NCBI GenBank assembly: GCA_051747985.1
Contig: JBNJGU010000134.1
Coordinates: 1-8,230, forward strand
Length of the DNA stretch: 8,230 nt
Reading direction: 5' to 3'
Source: PWQG01 sp051747985
Lineage (GTDB): Bacteria > Pseudomonadota > Gammaproteobacteria > Pseudomonadales > Pseudohongiellaceae
Positions 1 through 5,881 of this stretch are shown piece after piece (positions within the stretch are counted from its first letter, which is position 1; each line of letters begins with the position of its first letter). Position numbers and translations under genes: made by a program. The notes beneath the pieces are model-generated. The model was given only the letters and a program-made list of their open reading frames with translations. It was not told the DNA's origin and ran no database searches.

Positions 1-105
1 GGAAAAAATGAACAACCGACCCAGAAAGTGCCTTGGCATGCGAACGCCCAATGAGGTATTTTTCGGTCTTCATTCACCCGTTGCACTTGCCGGTTGAATG
101 CGGGG
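1..105 (+). mobile_element. Right end of an IS30-family insertion sequence (partial)
   Basis: The stretch holds the C-terminal end of an IS30-type transposase and the bases just after it. In this family the terminal inverted repeat lies at or just beyond the 3' end of the transposase gene. The bases GTTGCACTTGCCGGTTGAAT (80-99) look like such an end, from memory of the family. The exact border is inferred from the neighbouring gene: AlbA_2-like coding sequence on the opposite strand is recognisable down to about 104 and is lost beyond it. The left end of the element lies outside the window, so neither the matching repeat nor a target-site duplication can be checked here. Confidence 0.75.
2..97 (+). 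CDS. IS30-family transposase, C-terminal end (partial at 5')
   Basis: Thirty-one codons and a TGA stop are visible. The peptide contains NNRPRKCLGMRTPNEVFFG, which matches the conserved C-terminal motif of IS30-family DDE transposases (N-x-R-P-R-K-x-L-G-x-x-T-P-x-E-V-F). It ends in VALAG, comparable to the VAL-type ends of many family members. The gene starts upstream of the window, so the catalytic DDE core and the N-terminal helix-turn-helix cannot be seen. The ATG at 8 is internal, because the motif runs through it from the window edge. The product would cut and join the IS ends. Whether the copy is intact is unknown. Confidence 0.85.
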   Translation, partial: EKMNNRPRKCLGMRTPNEVFFGLHSPVALAG

Positions 106-538
106 CATATACCAGTCCGGAACGCTGAAACATACGCTACATCTCCTCGCGGGACGTGACATGGCGCTTGTCCGAGCCCTGCTTCACCCAGATGCGTCCC
201 TGATGGTCGAGGTAGGGCTTTGCCAATCCGTCGGGCACCTCGACCACAATCACAATGCCCTGCCCGGTTGCTACGTTCTCGGTCAATGGATGCACTGGCG
301 GGCGCACGTGCTGGGACGCGGCATTGCCCAACAGCTGGTTCAGTCGCCGCACCGCTGTGTTATCGAGACCTGCCACCGAGCCGTCATCATTGACGCCCAG
401 CAGCAACCGGCCACCGCCGCTGTTGGAGAAGGCCACCAGCTCGGTAGCCAGGCCATCCACATTGGTGACGTCAGATTTGAACTGGTGGCGGCTGTCTTCG
501 CCGCTGGCGATAAGGCGCAGAATTTCGTCTTCTGTCAT
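104..538 (-). pseudogene. AlbA_2 (Schlafen-type) domain protein, truncated by an IS and an amber stop
   Basis: The frame from ATG 538 gives 133 residues before a TAG at 139-137. ATG 538 is preceded by GGAGGG about ten bases upstream. A longer reading from 601 has no such site. The product carries the AlbA_2 / divergent AAA_4 fold: GEDSRHQFK near residues 13-21, the core ELVAFSNSGGGRLLLGV near 33-49, and RIWVKQGSDKRHVTSREE at the end. Family members usually continue well past this point with further domains. Reading through the TAG gives RMFSRSGLVYA, which is what family members have directly after REE-M/L/I-Q, so the stop replaces a likely Gln codon (CAG to TAG). The similarity then ends at about 104, where the IS begins. 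AlbA_2 proteins are nucleic-acid-binding regulators or defence-related proteins of mostly unclear role. This copy is probably non-functional, although the AlbA_2 domain itself is complete. Confidence 0.75.
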
Positions 539-601
539 GGTCTGGTTCCCTCCAAGCCTGGACTCCAACGCGATCAACATCTCCAGGCTGAATTTTCCCA
601 C

Positions 602-627
602 TTGCCGCGCACCCGATCAGCGGGCAA
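602..627 (-). terminator. Bulged stem-loop after the serine hydrolase gene
   Basis: Bases 602-610 (TTGCCGCGC) can pair with 620-627 (GCGGGCAA), with one bulged base and a short loop. The structure starts four bases beyond the stop of the minus-strand hydrolase gene, where a terminator would be expected. No run of U follows it on the minus strand (the next bases read GTGGGAAAATT), so it is not a standard Rho-independent terminator. It may only protect the 3' end of the mRNA. Confidence 0.3.
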
Positions 628-630
628 CTA

Positions 631-1920
631 CTATTCCACAATCGCCGAGTAGATGCCGCTGCGCAGCCTGCTGTAATCATCCAGTTCGACACCGGGACCC
701 AACTGGGTCAGGTACACCACGACGAGATCCTCTACCGGGTCCACCCAGTAAGTGGAGTGATAGGCGCCGCCCCAGCCGAATTCACCTTCGGACCCCAGGG
801 AACCGCGTGCCCCGAGATCCGTGACTATTGAGAAACCGAGGCCGAAACCCTGTCCGGACCGAAAGGGGATGTCGTTCAGATGATTGCTGGTCATCAGTTC
901 CACGGTCTTGGGCGACAGGATGCGGGCGCCATCCAGCTCCCCCTCGTTCAGCATCATCTGCAGGAATCGGGCATAGTCGCGAGCCGTGGAAACCAGGCCG
1001 GCGCCGCCGGAAAAGCTGACATTGGGGCCCTGTCCCTGGATGTATTCCCCCTGGGTGTACATGCCGGGACCGGCAGGACCTTCGCTGAGGCTGCCATCGT
1101 CCTCGATCCAGTAGACCGTTGCCAGACGGTCGGCCTTTTCCGGGGGGACAAAGAAGTGGGTGTCCCGCATATCCAGTGGGTTCAGTATCTCATTCCGGAT
1201 GAAGGTGGCCAGGTCGTTTCCGGTCACGGTCTCGATGACGGCGCCCAGGATATCCGTGTTGTATCCGTACAGCCACCTCTCGCCGGGGTGCGCATGTAGC
1301 GGCAGGGATGCCATGCGCGCCGCGCTCTCATGCACGGGCACGGTCTGGTCGGCCAGGTACCAGCCGCGAAAGCCACTCGCCTCCCATTCCGACGCCGCCG
1401 GTCCGGGCGCGCCGAAGACGCCATAGCTGATGCCGCTGCTATGAGTCAGCAGATGGCGCAGGGTGATGGGGGTGCGCACAGGCTCCAACGTGTAGCCGTC
1501 GCCGTCGGCCACCGCCACCTGAGCATCCGCCCATTCGGGAATGTAGCGGCTCAGAGGGTCGGCGATATTCAGTTCGCCGCGTTCGTGCAGTACCATTATG
1601 CCGGCGCTGACAATGGCCTTGGTCTGCGAGGCGATACGGAACAGGGTGTCCTCGGTCATGGGTGCGTCGGCATCGATGTCGCGCATGCCATTGGCGGCGG
1701 AATAGGCAATACGGCCATTGCGCAGCACGAGGATGACCTGCCCGGCGATCTGTCCCGCCTCGACGTAGGATTTCATTACCGCATCGAGATTCTCCAGACG
1801 TTCTGCCGACAGCCCGAGTCGACTCGGGCGGGCGCTGGGAAATTCGGCCGCCACGGAGACCTGGACGGTTTGCAGGAAAAGGGCAAGAACGAGTAGTTGA
1901 GTAACTCTGTAAACACGCAT
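631..1920 (-). CDS. Secreted serine hydrolase, beta-lactamase/DD-peptidase family (class C-like)
   Basis: The product is 429 residues from ATG 1920. That start is preceded by GAGAAG seven bases upstream. An in-frame ATG at 1935 has no ribosome binding site. Residues 1-25 form a Sec signal peptide (MRVYRV, a hydrophobic stretch, then VSVAA before EFP), so the enzyme works in the periplasm or outside the cell. The serine-acylating motif S-Q-T-K is at 98-101. The conserved tyrosine lies in LYGYNTD near 218, and the third element appears as GWGG at 382-385. HLLTHSSGISYG near 156-167 is typical of the beta-lactamase/EstB/DD-carboxypeptidase-like family. Such enzymes cleave D-Ala peptides, esters or amides, and the substrate cannot be read from sequence. 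The length of about 430 is usual. It is divergent from the dipeptidase gene, and an inverted repeat just upstream of its start could be its operator. Confidence 0.93.
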   Translation of the reverse strand: MRVYRVTQLLVLALFLQTVQVSVAAEFPSARPSRLGLSAERLENLDAVMKSYVEAGQIAGQVILVLRNGRIAYSAANGMRDIDADAPMTEDTLFRIASQTKAIVSAGIMVLHERGELNIADPLSRYIPEWADAQVAVADGDGYTLEPVRTPITLRHLLTHSSGISYGVFGAPGPAASEWEASGFRGWYLADQTVPVHESAARMASLPLHAHPGERWLYGYNTDILGAVIETVTGNDLATFIRNEILNPLDMRDTHFFVPPEKADRLATVYWIEDDGSLSEGPAGPGMYTQGEYIQGQGPNVSFSGGAGLVSTARDYARFLQMMLNEGELDGARILSPKTVELMTSNHLNDIPFRSGQGFGLGFSIVTDLGARGSLGSEGEFGWGGAYHSTYWVDPVEDLVVVYLTQLGPGVELDDYSRLRSGIYSAIVE

Positions 1921-1937
1921 GGCTGTTCTTCTCATTA

Positions 1938-1954
1938 TTGTAAATGTGTTACAA
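1938..1954. promoter_or_regulatory. Perfect inverted repeat TTGTAA-N5-TTACAA, candidate operator
   Basis: TTGTAAATGTGTTACAA has two perfect 6-base arms around a 5-base spacer. It lies 17 bases upstream of the serine hydrolase start, in the gap shared with the divergent dipeptidase gene. Immediately beyond it, on the minus strand, TATACT (1959-1954) is a possible -10 element, and TACAAT within the repeat is another. No good -35 goes with either. A dimeric repressor such as a TetR-type protein would fit the size, but no regulator gene lies beside it. Confidence 0.4.
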
Positions 1955-2046
1955 GTATATCCCCATCGTGGGCGGTAACGTAAGATTCCACATCGTCATG
2001 CTGCTGATCGAGTCCGCTGTCGCTTGAATCCGGGGAGACTTCTCTG

Positions 2047-2820
2047 ATGACATCACGAACGTACACAACGATTGTTTTATCAGGGCTACTGATGTCCTGT
2101 GCCGGTGATGCGGAGTATCCGCCTGCAGGTTTCACTTCCATTGCGGATATTGATCCGTCAATTGAGTTGGATATCCGTTACGTTGGCAGCAACAACTTTC
2201 TGGGACGACCGGTGGCGGGCTATGAAGGCCCGGCCTGTATCCTCACCACGCCGGCCGCCACGGCACTGCTGGAAGTACAGCGCAAGGCTGTTGAGAGGGG
2301 TTTGTCTCTGAAGATCTATGACTGCTTCAGGCCGCAGCGTGCGGTGGATGAATTTGTGCGCTGGGCCGCCGATCCTGATGATGATGTGATGAAAGCGTCC
2401 ATGTATCCCGAGGTGCCGAAGGATGAATTGTTTTCGCAGGGGTACATTGCTGAACGCTCCGGACACAGCCGGGGCAGTACCGTTGATCTGACGCTGGTGC
2501 CAATGGGTACCAGTCAGCCAGAGGTGGATCCCTTTGGGCCCTGGGATTGCCGTGGTGATGTAAGGGCACGTTTTCCGGACAACAGCATTGACATGGGCAC
2601 CGGTTATGATTGTTTCGATGAACTGTCACATACCGACAATCCGGCAGTCGGACAGGCTGCGCTGGCCAACCGGCATCTGCTGCGGGAGTTGATGGAGGAC
2701 GCCGGTTTTGAGAACTACACCCGGGAGTGGTGGCACTACACCCTGCGGGATGAGCCCCATACTGATCAGTTTTTTGATTTCCCGGTGAAAGGAAGCGCTG
2801 ATCAGGCAGAGCTTCCTTAA
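2047..2820 (+). CDS. D-alanyl-D-alanine dipeptidase, VanX/DdpX-like lipoprotein (peptidase family M15D)
   Basis: The 257-residue product is a zinc dipeptidase that would split D-Ala-D-Ala or similar dipeptides. The M15D zinc site is visible. His140 and Asp147 lie in SGHSRGSTVDLTL (the S-x-H-x-x-G-x-x-x-D motif), and Glu227 and His230 lie in EWWH. Arg95 in YDCFRPQ corresponds to the transition-state arginine of VanX. The first 18 residues form a lipoprotein signal with lipobox L-M-S-C (Cys18), so the enzyme is probably membrane-anchored on the periplasmic side, unlike cytoplasmic VanX of vancomycin-resistant Gram-positives. GGGGAGA eight bases before ATG 2047 supports the start. No vanH, vanA or vanRS homologue is nearby, so a role in peptidoglycan salvage is likelier than glycopeptide resistance. 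It is convergent with the next gene. Confidence 0.92.
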   Translation: MTSRTYTTIVLSGLLMSCAGDAEYPPAGFTSIADIDPSIELDIRYVGSNNFLGRPVAGYEGPACILTTPAATALLEVQRKAVERGLSLKIYDCFRPQRAVDEFVRWAADPDDDVMKASMYPEVPKDELFSQGYIAERSGHSRGSTVDLTLVPMGTSQPEVDPFGPWDCRGDVRARFPDNSIDMGTGYDCFDELSHTDNPAVGQAALANRHLLRELMEDAGFENYTREWWHYTLRDEPHTDQFFDFPVKGSADQAELP

Positions 2821-2856
2821 GAGGTGTCGTTATGCCCACGCGTCGGCTCGCCTCTT
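2819..2856. terminator. Stem between convergent genes, weak bidirectional terminator candidate
   Basis: AAGAGGTG (2819-2826) can pair with CGCCTCTT (2849-2856) as an eight-pair stem with one G-U pair and a 22-base loop. It spans the short gap between two convergent genes and touches both stop codons. The loop is large and neither strand has a U-run, so termination is only suggested by the position. Confidence 0.25.
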
Positions 2857-3629
2857 CAGGGGATGGTTATCTCCCGGTTATACCACGGCGTGGACGTCAC
2901 GCCGGTGATCACTTCCTTGCCATCGAACAGACGGGAGAATAGCGGCCCCTCTGCGGCAAAGTTGAATGACTCGATACGGCTGTCAGCCACACCGGGCACA
3001 CCCAGCGCATCATTGGCCTGATCTATCGTGTAGGTACGGGTGTAATCGGTGTTCCTGCCGGAGCGGATAACAACGCTCGACTGCCGTCTTGTCGGCACCG
3101 CCTGCTGATAGCGCAACGTCAGACTGGCGGCATCCCCGCTGTCGGCCGCCATTTCCCAGTTTTCCTCGACACGCGCATTGTTGTCGCCCTGCCCGCTCAC
3201 CGACCGTTCCGCCATCGCAACATCAGCCGGTTGATAGACTCCGTAGGCTCCCGTGCCTTCCGGTGAGATCCCGTTGATGATCAGTATGCTGTCTTCGCCC
3301 TGCGCGTTGCGTGCCAGCACCGACATCACCATATAGCGGCTGCTGCCGGTGCCGACCGGCTGGCCTTGCGGATCCAGAATCACGTGACGATCCATGAAGG
3401 TAAGCGTCAGATTGACCTGCTCCGGGTCCTCGGCAGCAGCAGCGATGGTCCAGTTCTCCGGCAGCAGAGACCAGACTGCGTCACCATTGACACGAAAGCC
3501 CAGTGACATGCGGGTTTCCGCGCTCCATTCTTCGTAGTCACTGGCAGAGACTGCGGCCGGGCAAGCGACTATCGCGCACGCTGTTGCAACGAGCACCAGC
3601 CGGGTGAAAGTGGATCGTATCGAGTTCAT
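2856..3629 (-). CDS. Exported protein of unknown function
   Basis: The product is 257 residues. Residues 1-29 are an export signal with arginines at 5 and 10, a hydrophobic core, and AVSA before SDYEEW. A lipobox-like I-V-A-C at 20-23 leaves open a lipoprotein ending at Cys23, so its final location is uncertain. The mature part looks like a beta-rich single domain: GFRVNGDAVWSLLPENWTIA near 44-63, LTLTFMDRHVILDP near 74-87, and SRYMVMSVLARN near 97-108. The pattern of a LLPE-type segment followed by F-x-D-R and then a strand faintly recalls acetoacetate-decarboxylase-like folds. I do not rely on that, and I see no catalytic motif. The ribosome binding site is weak (AGG about nine bases before ATG 3629). 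It lies 77 bases downstream of the helix-turn-helix gene on the same strand, so co-transcription is possible but unproven. Confidence 0.85.
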   Translation of the reverse strand: MNSIRSTFTRLVLVATACAIVACPAAVSASDYEEWSAETRMSLGFRVNGDAVWSLLPENWTIAAAAEDPEQVNLTLTFMDRHVILDPQGQPVGTGSSRYMVMSVLARNAQGEDSILIINGISPEGTGAYGVYQPADVAMAERSVSGQGDNNARVEENWEMAADSGDAASLTLRYQQAVPTRRQSSVVIRSGRNTDYTRTYTIDQANDALGVPGVADSRIESFNFAAEGPLFSRLFDGKEVITGVTSTPWYNREITIP

Positions 3630-3672
3630 ATAAAAAGCCTGTGCACGTTACTTATCATCTGGAGGGTACAGG

Positions 3673-3695
3673 AAAAACTATCACCCGATCAGGGT
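3673..3695 (-). terminator. Short stem with U-run after the helix-turn-helix gene
   Basis: On the minus strand ACCC-TGATC-GGGT (3695-3683) is followed four bases later by GTTTTT (to 3673). The U-run is in the right place, but the stem has only four pairs. This would be a weak terminator between the helix-turn-helix gene and the exported-protein gene. Confidence 0.3.
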
Positions 3696-3706
3696 ATTGT
3701 CGATTC

Positions 3707-4231
3707 TTACGCGGTCAAACGCTCCATATCCCCTCGACCACTCACCGGATGACGCATCGTCTCCTTGGCGACGTTCACCGCCAGTGCGACTCTCGCGGTT
3801 TCCACTATTCCCGCGCCAATCTGGTAACCACCTCGCCCATCAAGCCAGTCAAGCACCTCCGCCAGATGCCAGATCGAGGCACTGCCTTCGTGGACTGGAA
3901 TGGGAAATGTTGCCCGATGGGCGAGCATCAGCTTCCGCATTGCCTGGCGGGAAACGCCCACGATGTCCGCCACATCCGTTAAACCGACCAGATCCGGCGA
4001 GGCCTCTATCAGGCGGGCTGAGGGTATTGCACTTTTGACATCAGCCAGCGCGGTGTAAATCGCCTCCTTGGCACTGTTCGCCTCCCGGGAGAATTCCAGC
4101 GCCAGGCGACCAGGCTGCCCCACTCCCACGAGAGCGTCATCACAGCCGGCGCCGCCCAGGCGCTCCACCAGCGCGGCGGGATCATTGTCAGAGTCAGCCA
4201 ACTGGTATTTCAGGGTAAAAATGTACTCCAT
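3707..4231 (-). CDS. Helix-turn-helix DNA-binding protein, antitoxin-like
   Basis: The 174-residue product has two parts. Residues 1-75 (YIFTLKYQLAD, then LVERLGGAGCDDALVGVGQPGR, LALEFSREA and ALADVKSAIP) form a small alpha/beta domain. Residues 82-104 (VGLTDVADIVGVSRQAMRKLML) are a clear helix-turn-helix of the MerR/AlpA-like HTH_17 type. They are followed by FPIPVHEGSASIWHLAEVLDWL (109-130), which has the wing-and-helix layout of that group. The start at 4231 is preceded by GGAG nine bases upstream. From memory, homologues are commonly encoded directly behind a small basic protein, and a broken remnant of such a gene lies immediately upstream here. That arrangement is typical of toxin-antitoxin or self-regulating pairs. 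It may repress its own promoter through the palindrome at 4358-4373. The C-terminal end (about 158-174) is less conserved in appearance. Confidence 0.85.
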   Translation of the reverse strand: MEYIFTLKYQLADSDNDPAALVERLGGAGCDDALVGVGQPGRLALEFSREANSAKEAIYTALADVKSAIPSARLIEASPDLVGLTDVADIVGVSRQAMRKLMLAHRATFPIPVHEGSASIWHLAEVLDWLDGRGGYQIGAGIVETARVALAVNVAKETMRHPVSGRGDMERLTA

Positions 4232-4325
4232 GACTCAATTCTCCGGTTCCGTCTCGCCATCCCTTCTCTTCCGCGTAACTGAGTGCGGCTTCAATCTCTT
4301 TCTTCGGATGTAGTGGGCGACTCAT
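4194..4325 (-). pseudogene. Remnant of the small partner gene upstream of the helix-turn-helix gene
   Basis: A 43-codon frame runs from ATG 4325 to TGA at 4196-4194 and overlaps the start of the next gene. Its first 24 residues (HPKKEIEAALSYAEEKGWR is the core) match, from memory, the N-terminus of a conserved 80-90 residue family. That family normally continues with a G-x-H-A-W-G segment, a cysteine-rich centre and a WSTPKNPGNHA-type end. None of this is present. After GWR the frame runs into DGTGELSHGVH and out-of-frame sequence of the next gene. In another frame the same bases read DGETEPEN then TGA (4237-4235), stopping just before the next ATG, which could be the original C-terminus. This suggests an internal, frame-changing deletion. 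GGAG lies seven bases before the ATG, so the start signals survive. Confidence 0.6.
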
Positions 4326-4336
4326 TCCTTGTCTCC

Positions 4337-4365
4337 AGTATGGGGATGCCGTTATGAGTTGTCAA
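4337..4365 (-). promoter_or_regulatory. Candidate promoter of the helix-turn-helix locus
   Basis: On the minus strand a perfect -35 TTGACA (4365-4360) is followed after 17 bases by CATACT (4342-4337), which matches four of six -10 positions. The -35 lies inside the palindrome at 4358-4373, so a bound protein would block RNA polymerase. One difficulty is that transcription would begin only a few bases before ATG 4325, giving an almost leaderless transcript for the remnant. It would still give a normal leader for the helix-turn-helix gene. Confidence 0.4.
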
Positions 4366-4373
4366 CTGACAAC
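4358..4373. promoter_or_regulatory. 16-bp palindrome GTTGTCA-AC-TGACAAC, candidate operator
   Basis: Two perfect 7-base arms are separated by two bases. The site overlaps the -35 element of the minus-strand helix-turn-helix locus. Its size and symmetry suit a dimeric helix-turn-helix repressor, most simply the neighbouring 174-residue protein. It is flanked by two copies of TATGAG (4353-4358 and 4375-4380), 22 bases apart. It also lies about 140 bases upstream of the + strand oxidoreductase gene and could affect it. Confidence 0.5.
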
Positions 4374-4405
4374 CTATGAGCTATGCGTGCTCCCGAGCCA
4401 TTGCG

Positions 4406-4442
4406 TTGCAGGGCCGGCCGCATAAAGAGTATAAGAGATACT
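4406..4442 (+). promoter_or_regulatory. Candidate promoter of the oxidoreductase gene
   Basis: TTGCAG (4406-4411) and TATAAG (4430-4435) are 18 bases apart. The -10 matches five of six positions and the -35 only three. The -10 lies inside a perfect inverted repeat, AGTAT-AAGAG-ATACT (4428-4442), which could be an operator. A start near 4442 would give a leader of about 68 bases before ATG 4510. Confidence 0.33.
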
Positions 4443-4509
4443 GCGGGAGCCGGATCCAGAGCATTCAAACTTGGCGAATAGAAACAGCAGGCAGCGGCGA
4501 GGAGGCAAC

Positions 4510-5874
4510 ATGCGCAAGGGCAACAATGACAACAACAGGAATAGTGAACACGCCCACGGCGGTGATCAGCGGCAAGAGCCGGCGCAGGCCGCCAGCCCCG
4601 GTCGGCGCCGGGTGCTGACCGGCCTCGGTATGCTGGCGGCGGGCAGTCTGCTTCCTGGCCGCCTGGCCGCCCAGGCCGGCGGCGAGACCGATGTGCTCAT
4701 CATCGGCGGCGGCATCGCCGGCTCTTCCACCGCCTTCCACCTTGCCGAGCAGGGCGTGGATGTCACTCTGCTGGAGCGGGGCGAGATTGCCTCGGAAGCT
4801 TCGGGCCAGAACATGGGTGGCCTGGGCGGCTATGGCTGGGGTAATGATCCCGATCTGCTATCCTACCTCACGGCCGGCGGCGTGGAGATCTTCAAGCGCA
4901 TGCAGATGGATCTTGACCATGACATGGAGTTCCGCCTGTCCGGCACCCTGACCGCCATCCACACGCCGGAACAGTACGAGTATTACCAGGACCGGATAGC
5001 CGCCCTTCATGCCGGCGGTTACGAGGCCGAACTGCTGACCCCGCACGAGGCCCGCTCCATCGATCCGGAAGTCAGCGGCGATCTGGCGGGTTATGTGTAC
5101 TCGCCGCAGCGCGGTCAGGCCGACCCGGTCAAGTCCACGCGCGCTTTTGCCCGGGCCGCCGCTATGGCCGGGGCCCGCATTGACACCGGTCAGAACGTGG
5201 TGGCCATCGAAGCCCTGTCGGCCGGCGGCTATGCGGTGCGCACCGAATCAGCCGAGTATCGCTGCCAGCGACTGGTGCTGGCCACCGGCGCCTGGTGTGG
5301 GCCGGTGGGGAAGATGCTGGGCCTGACTGTTCCCATCGTGCCGACGCGGGGCCAGATGTGGGCTACCGCCAGCCAGCCGCCACGCGTGTTCTCCACCATC
5401 GGTTCCGCCGAGGCCAGCTACAACTGGAGCCGGGACAATGGCATGGACGAGGTGACGCCTCCCAACCTGACCCACAAGAACGGCCGCCGCACCACCAGGC
5501 ATCTCTATGGCCGGCAGCGCAGGAACGGGGAGATCATCTTTGGCGGCGACCGCGAAAGCCTGGGCTACAATGCCACACCCGACCCGGCCGGCATCGAGGT
5601 CAACCGCCGCCATGCCGCCGAGGTGATTCCGCTCCTTGCCAGCCTGCCCATCGCTCGCACCTGGGCCGGGTTGATGCCCTTTTCCATCGACGGCGCGCCG
5701 ATCATAGGCCGCATCTCCCTGCGGCCGGAACTGTTCATTGTCAGCGGCCTGTCCTCGTCCGGCTTCGGGCGCGGCCCCATGGCCGGCAAGCTGGCAGCGG
5801 ACTATATCCGCACCGGCCATCGCGCCCCGGTACTGGACGAGGCGGATCCGGACCGTTGCGTGACGGAGAGTTGA
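4510..5874 (+). CDS. Tat-exported FAD-dependent oxidoreductase, DAO (D-amino acid/glycine oxidase) family
   Basis: From ATG 4510, which has AGGAGG four bases upstream, the product is 454 residues. A start at 4471 would add 13 residues and has no comparable site. Residues 32-34 are a twin arginine with an extra Arg (GRRRVLTG) ahead of a weakly hydrophobic stretch ending near AAQA, a typical Tat signal. Tat export fits a protein that folds around its cofactor before transport. The Rossmann FAD site follows: VLIIGGGIAGSST (about 63-75), with Glu89 in LLERG positioned to bind the ribose. The C-terminus has GLMPFSIDGAPIIGRI and LFIVSGLSSSGFGRGPMAGKLA, the closing FAD contacts of the DAO family. 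Such enzymes oxidise amines such as D-amino acids, glycine or sarcosine to imines. The substrate cannot be assigned. The long charged N-region before the twin arginine (about 30 residues) is a little unusual. Confidence 0.9.
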   Translation: MRKGNNDNNRNSEHAHGGDQRQEPAQAASPGRRRVLTGLGMLAAGSLLPGRLAAQAGGETDVLIIGGGIAGSSTAFHLAEQGVDVTLLERGEIASEASGQNMGGLGGYGWGNDPDLLSYLTAGGVEIFKRMQMDLDHDMEFRLSGTLTAIHTPEQYEYYQDRIAALHAGGYEAELLTPHEARSIDPEVSGDLAGYVYSPQRGQADPVKSTRAFARAAAMAGARIDTGQNVVAIEALSAGGYAVRTESAEYRCQRLVLATGAWCGPVGKMLGLTVPIVPTRGQMWATASQPPRVFSTIGSAEASYNWSRDNGMDEVTPPNLTHKNGRRTTRHLYGRQRRNGEIIFGGDRESLGYNATPDPAGIEVNRRHAAEVIPLLASLPIARTWAGLMPFSIDGAPIIGRISLRPELFIVSGLSSSGFGRGPMAGKLAADYIRTGHRAPVLDEADPDRCVTES

Positions 5875-5881
5875 AGGCGAA

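Noticed and set aside
1..73. Minus-strand open frame beginning MKTEKYLIGRSH, with a TGA just before its ATG
   Set aside because: It is antisense to the clear IS30 transposase C-terminus on the + strand and has no convincing ribosome binding site.
98..652. 184-codon + strand frame
   Set aside because: It runs antisense to the AlbA_2 gene and into the end of the hydrolase gene, and its composition resembles no protein family.
1938..1954. TyrR box (TGTAAA-N6-TTTACA)
   Set aside because: The arms and spacing differ by a base (N5, TTGTAA/TTACAA), and no aromatic amino acid gene is nearby.
2047..2820. Vancomycin resistance determinant (vanX)
   Set aside because: The protein is VanX-like, but it is a lipoprotein and no vanH, vanA or vanRS gene accompanies it.
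4412..4419. GGCCGGCC palindrome
   Set aside because: An isolated 8-bp palindrome is expected by chance in GC-rich DNA and has no supporting context.
5248..5820. 190-codon minus-strand frame
   Set aside because: It is antisense to the FAD oxidoreductase, which has complete family motifs. GC-rich genes often give long shadow frames.
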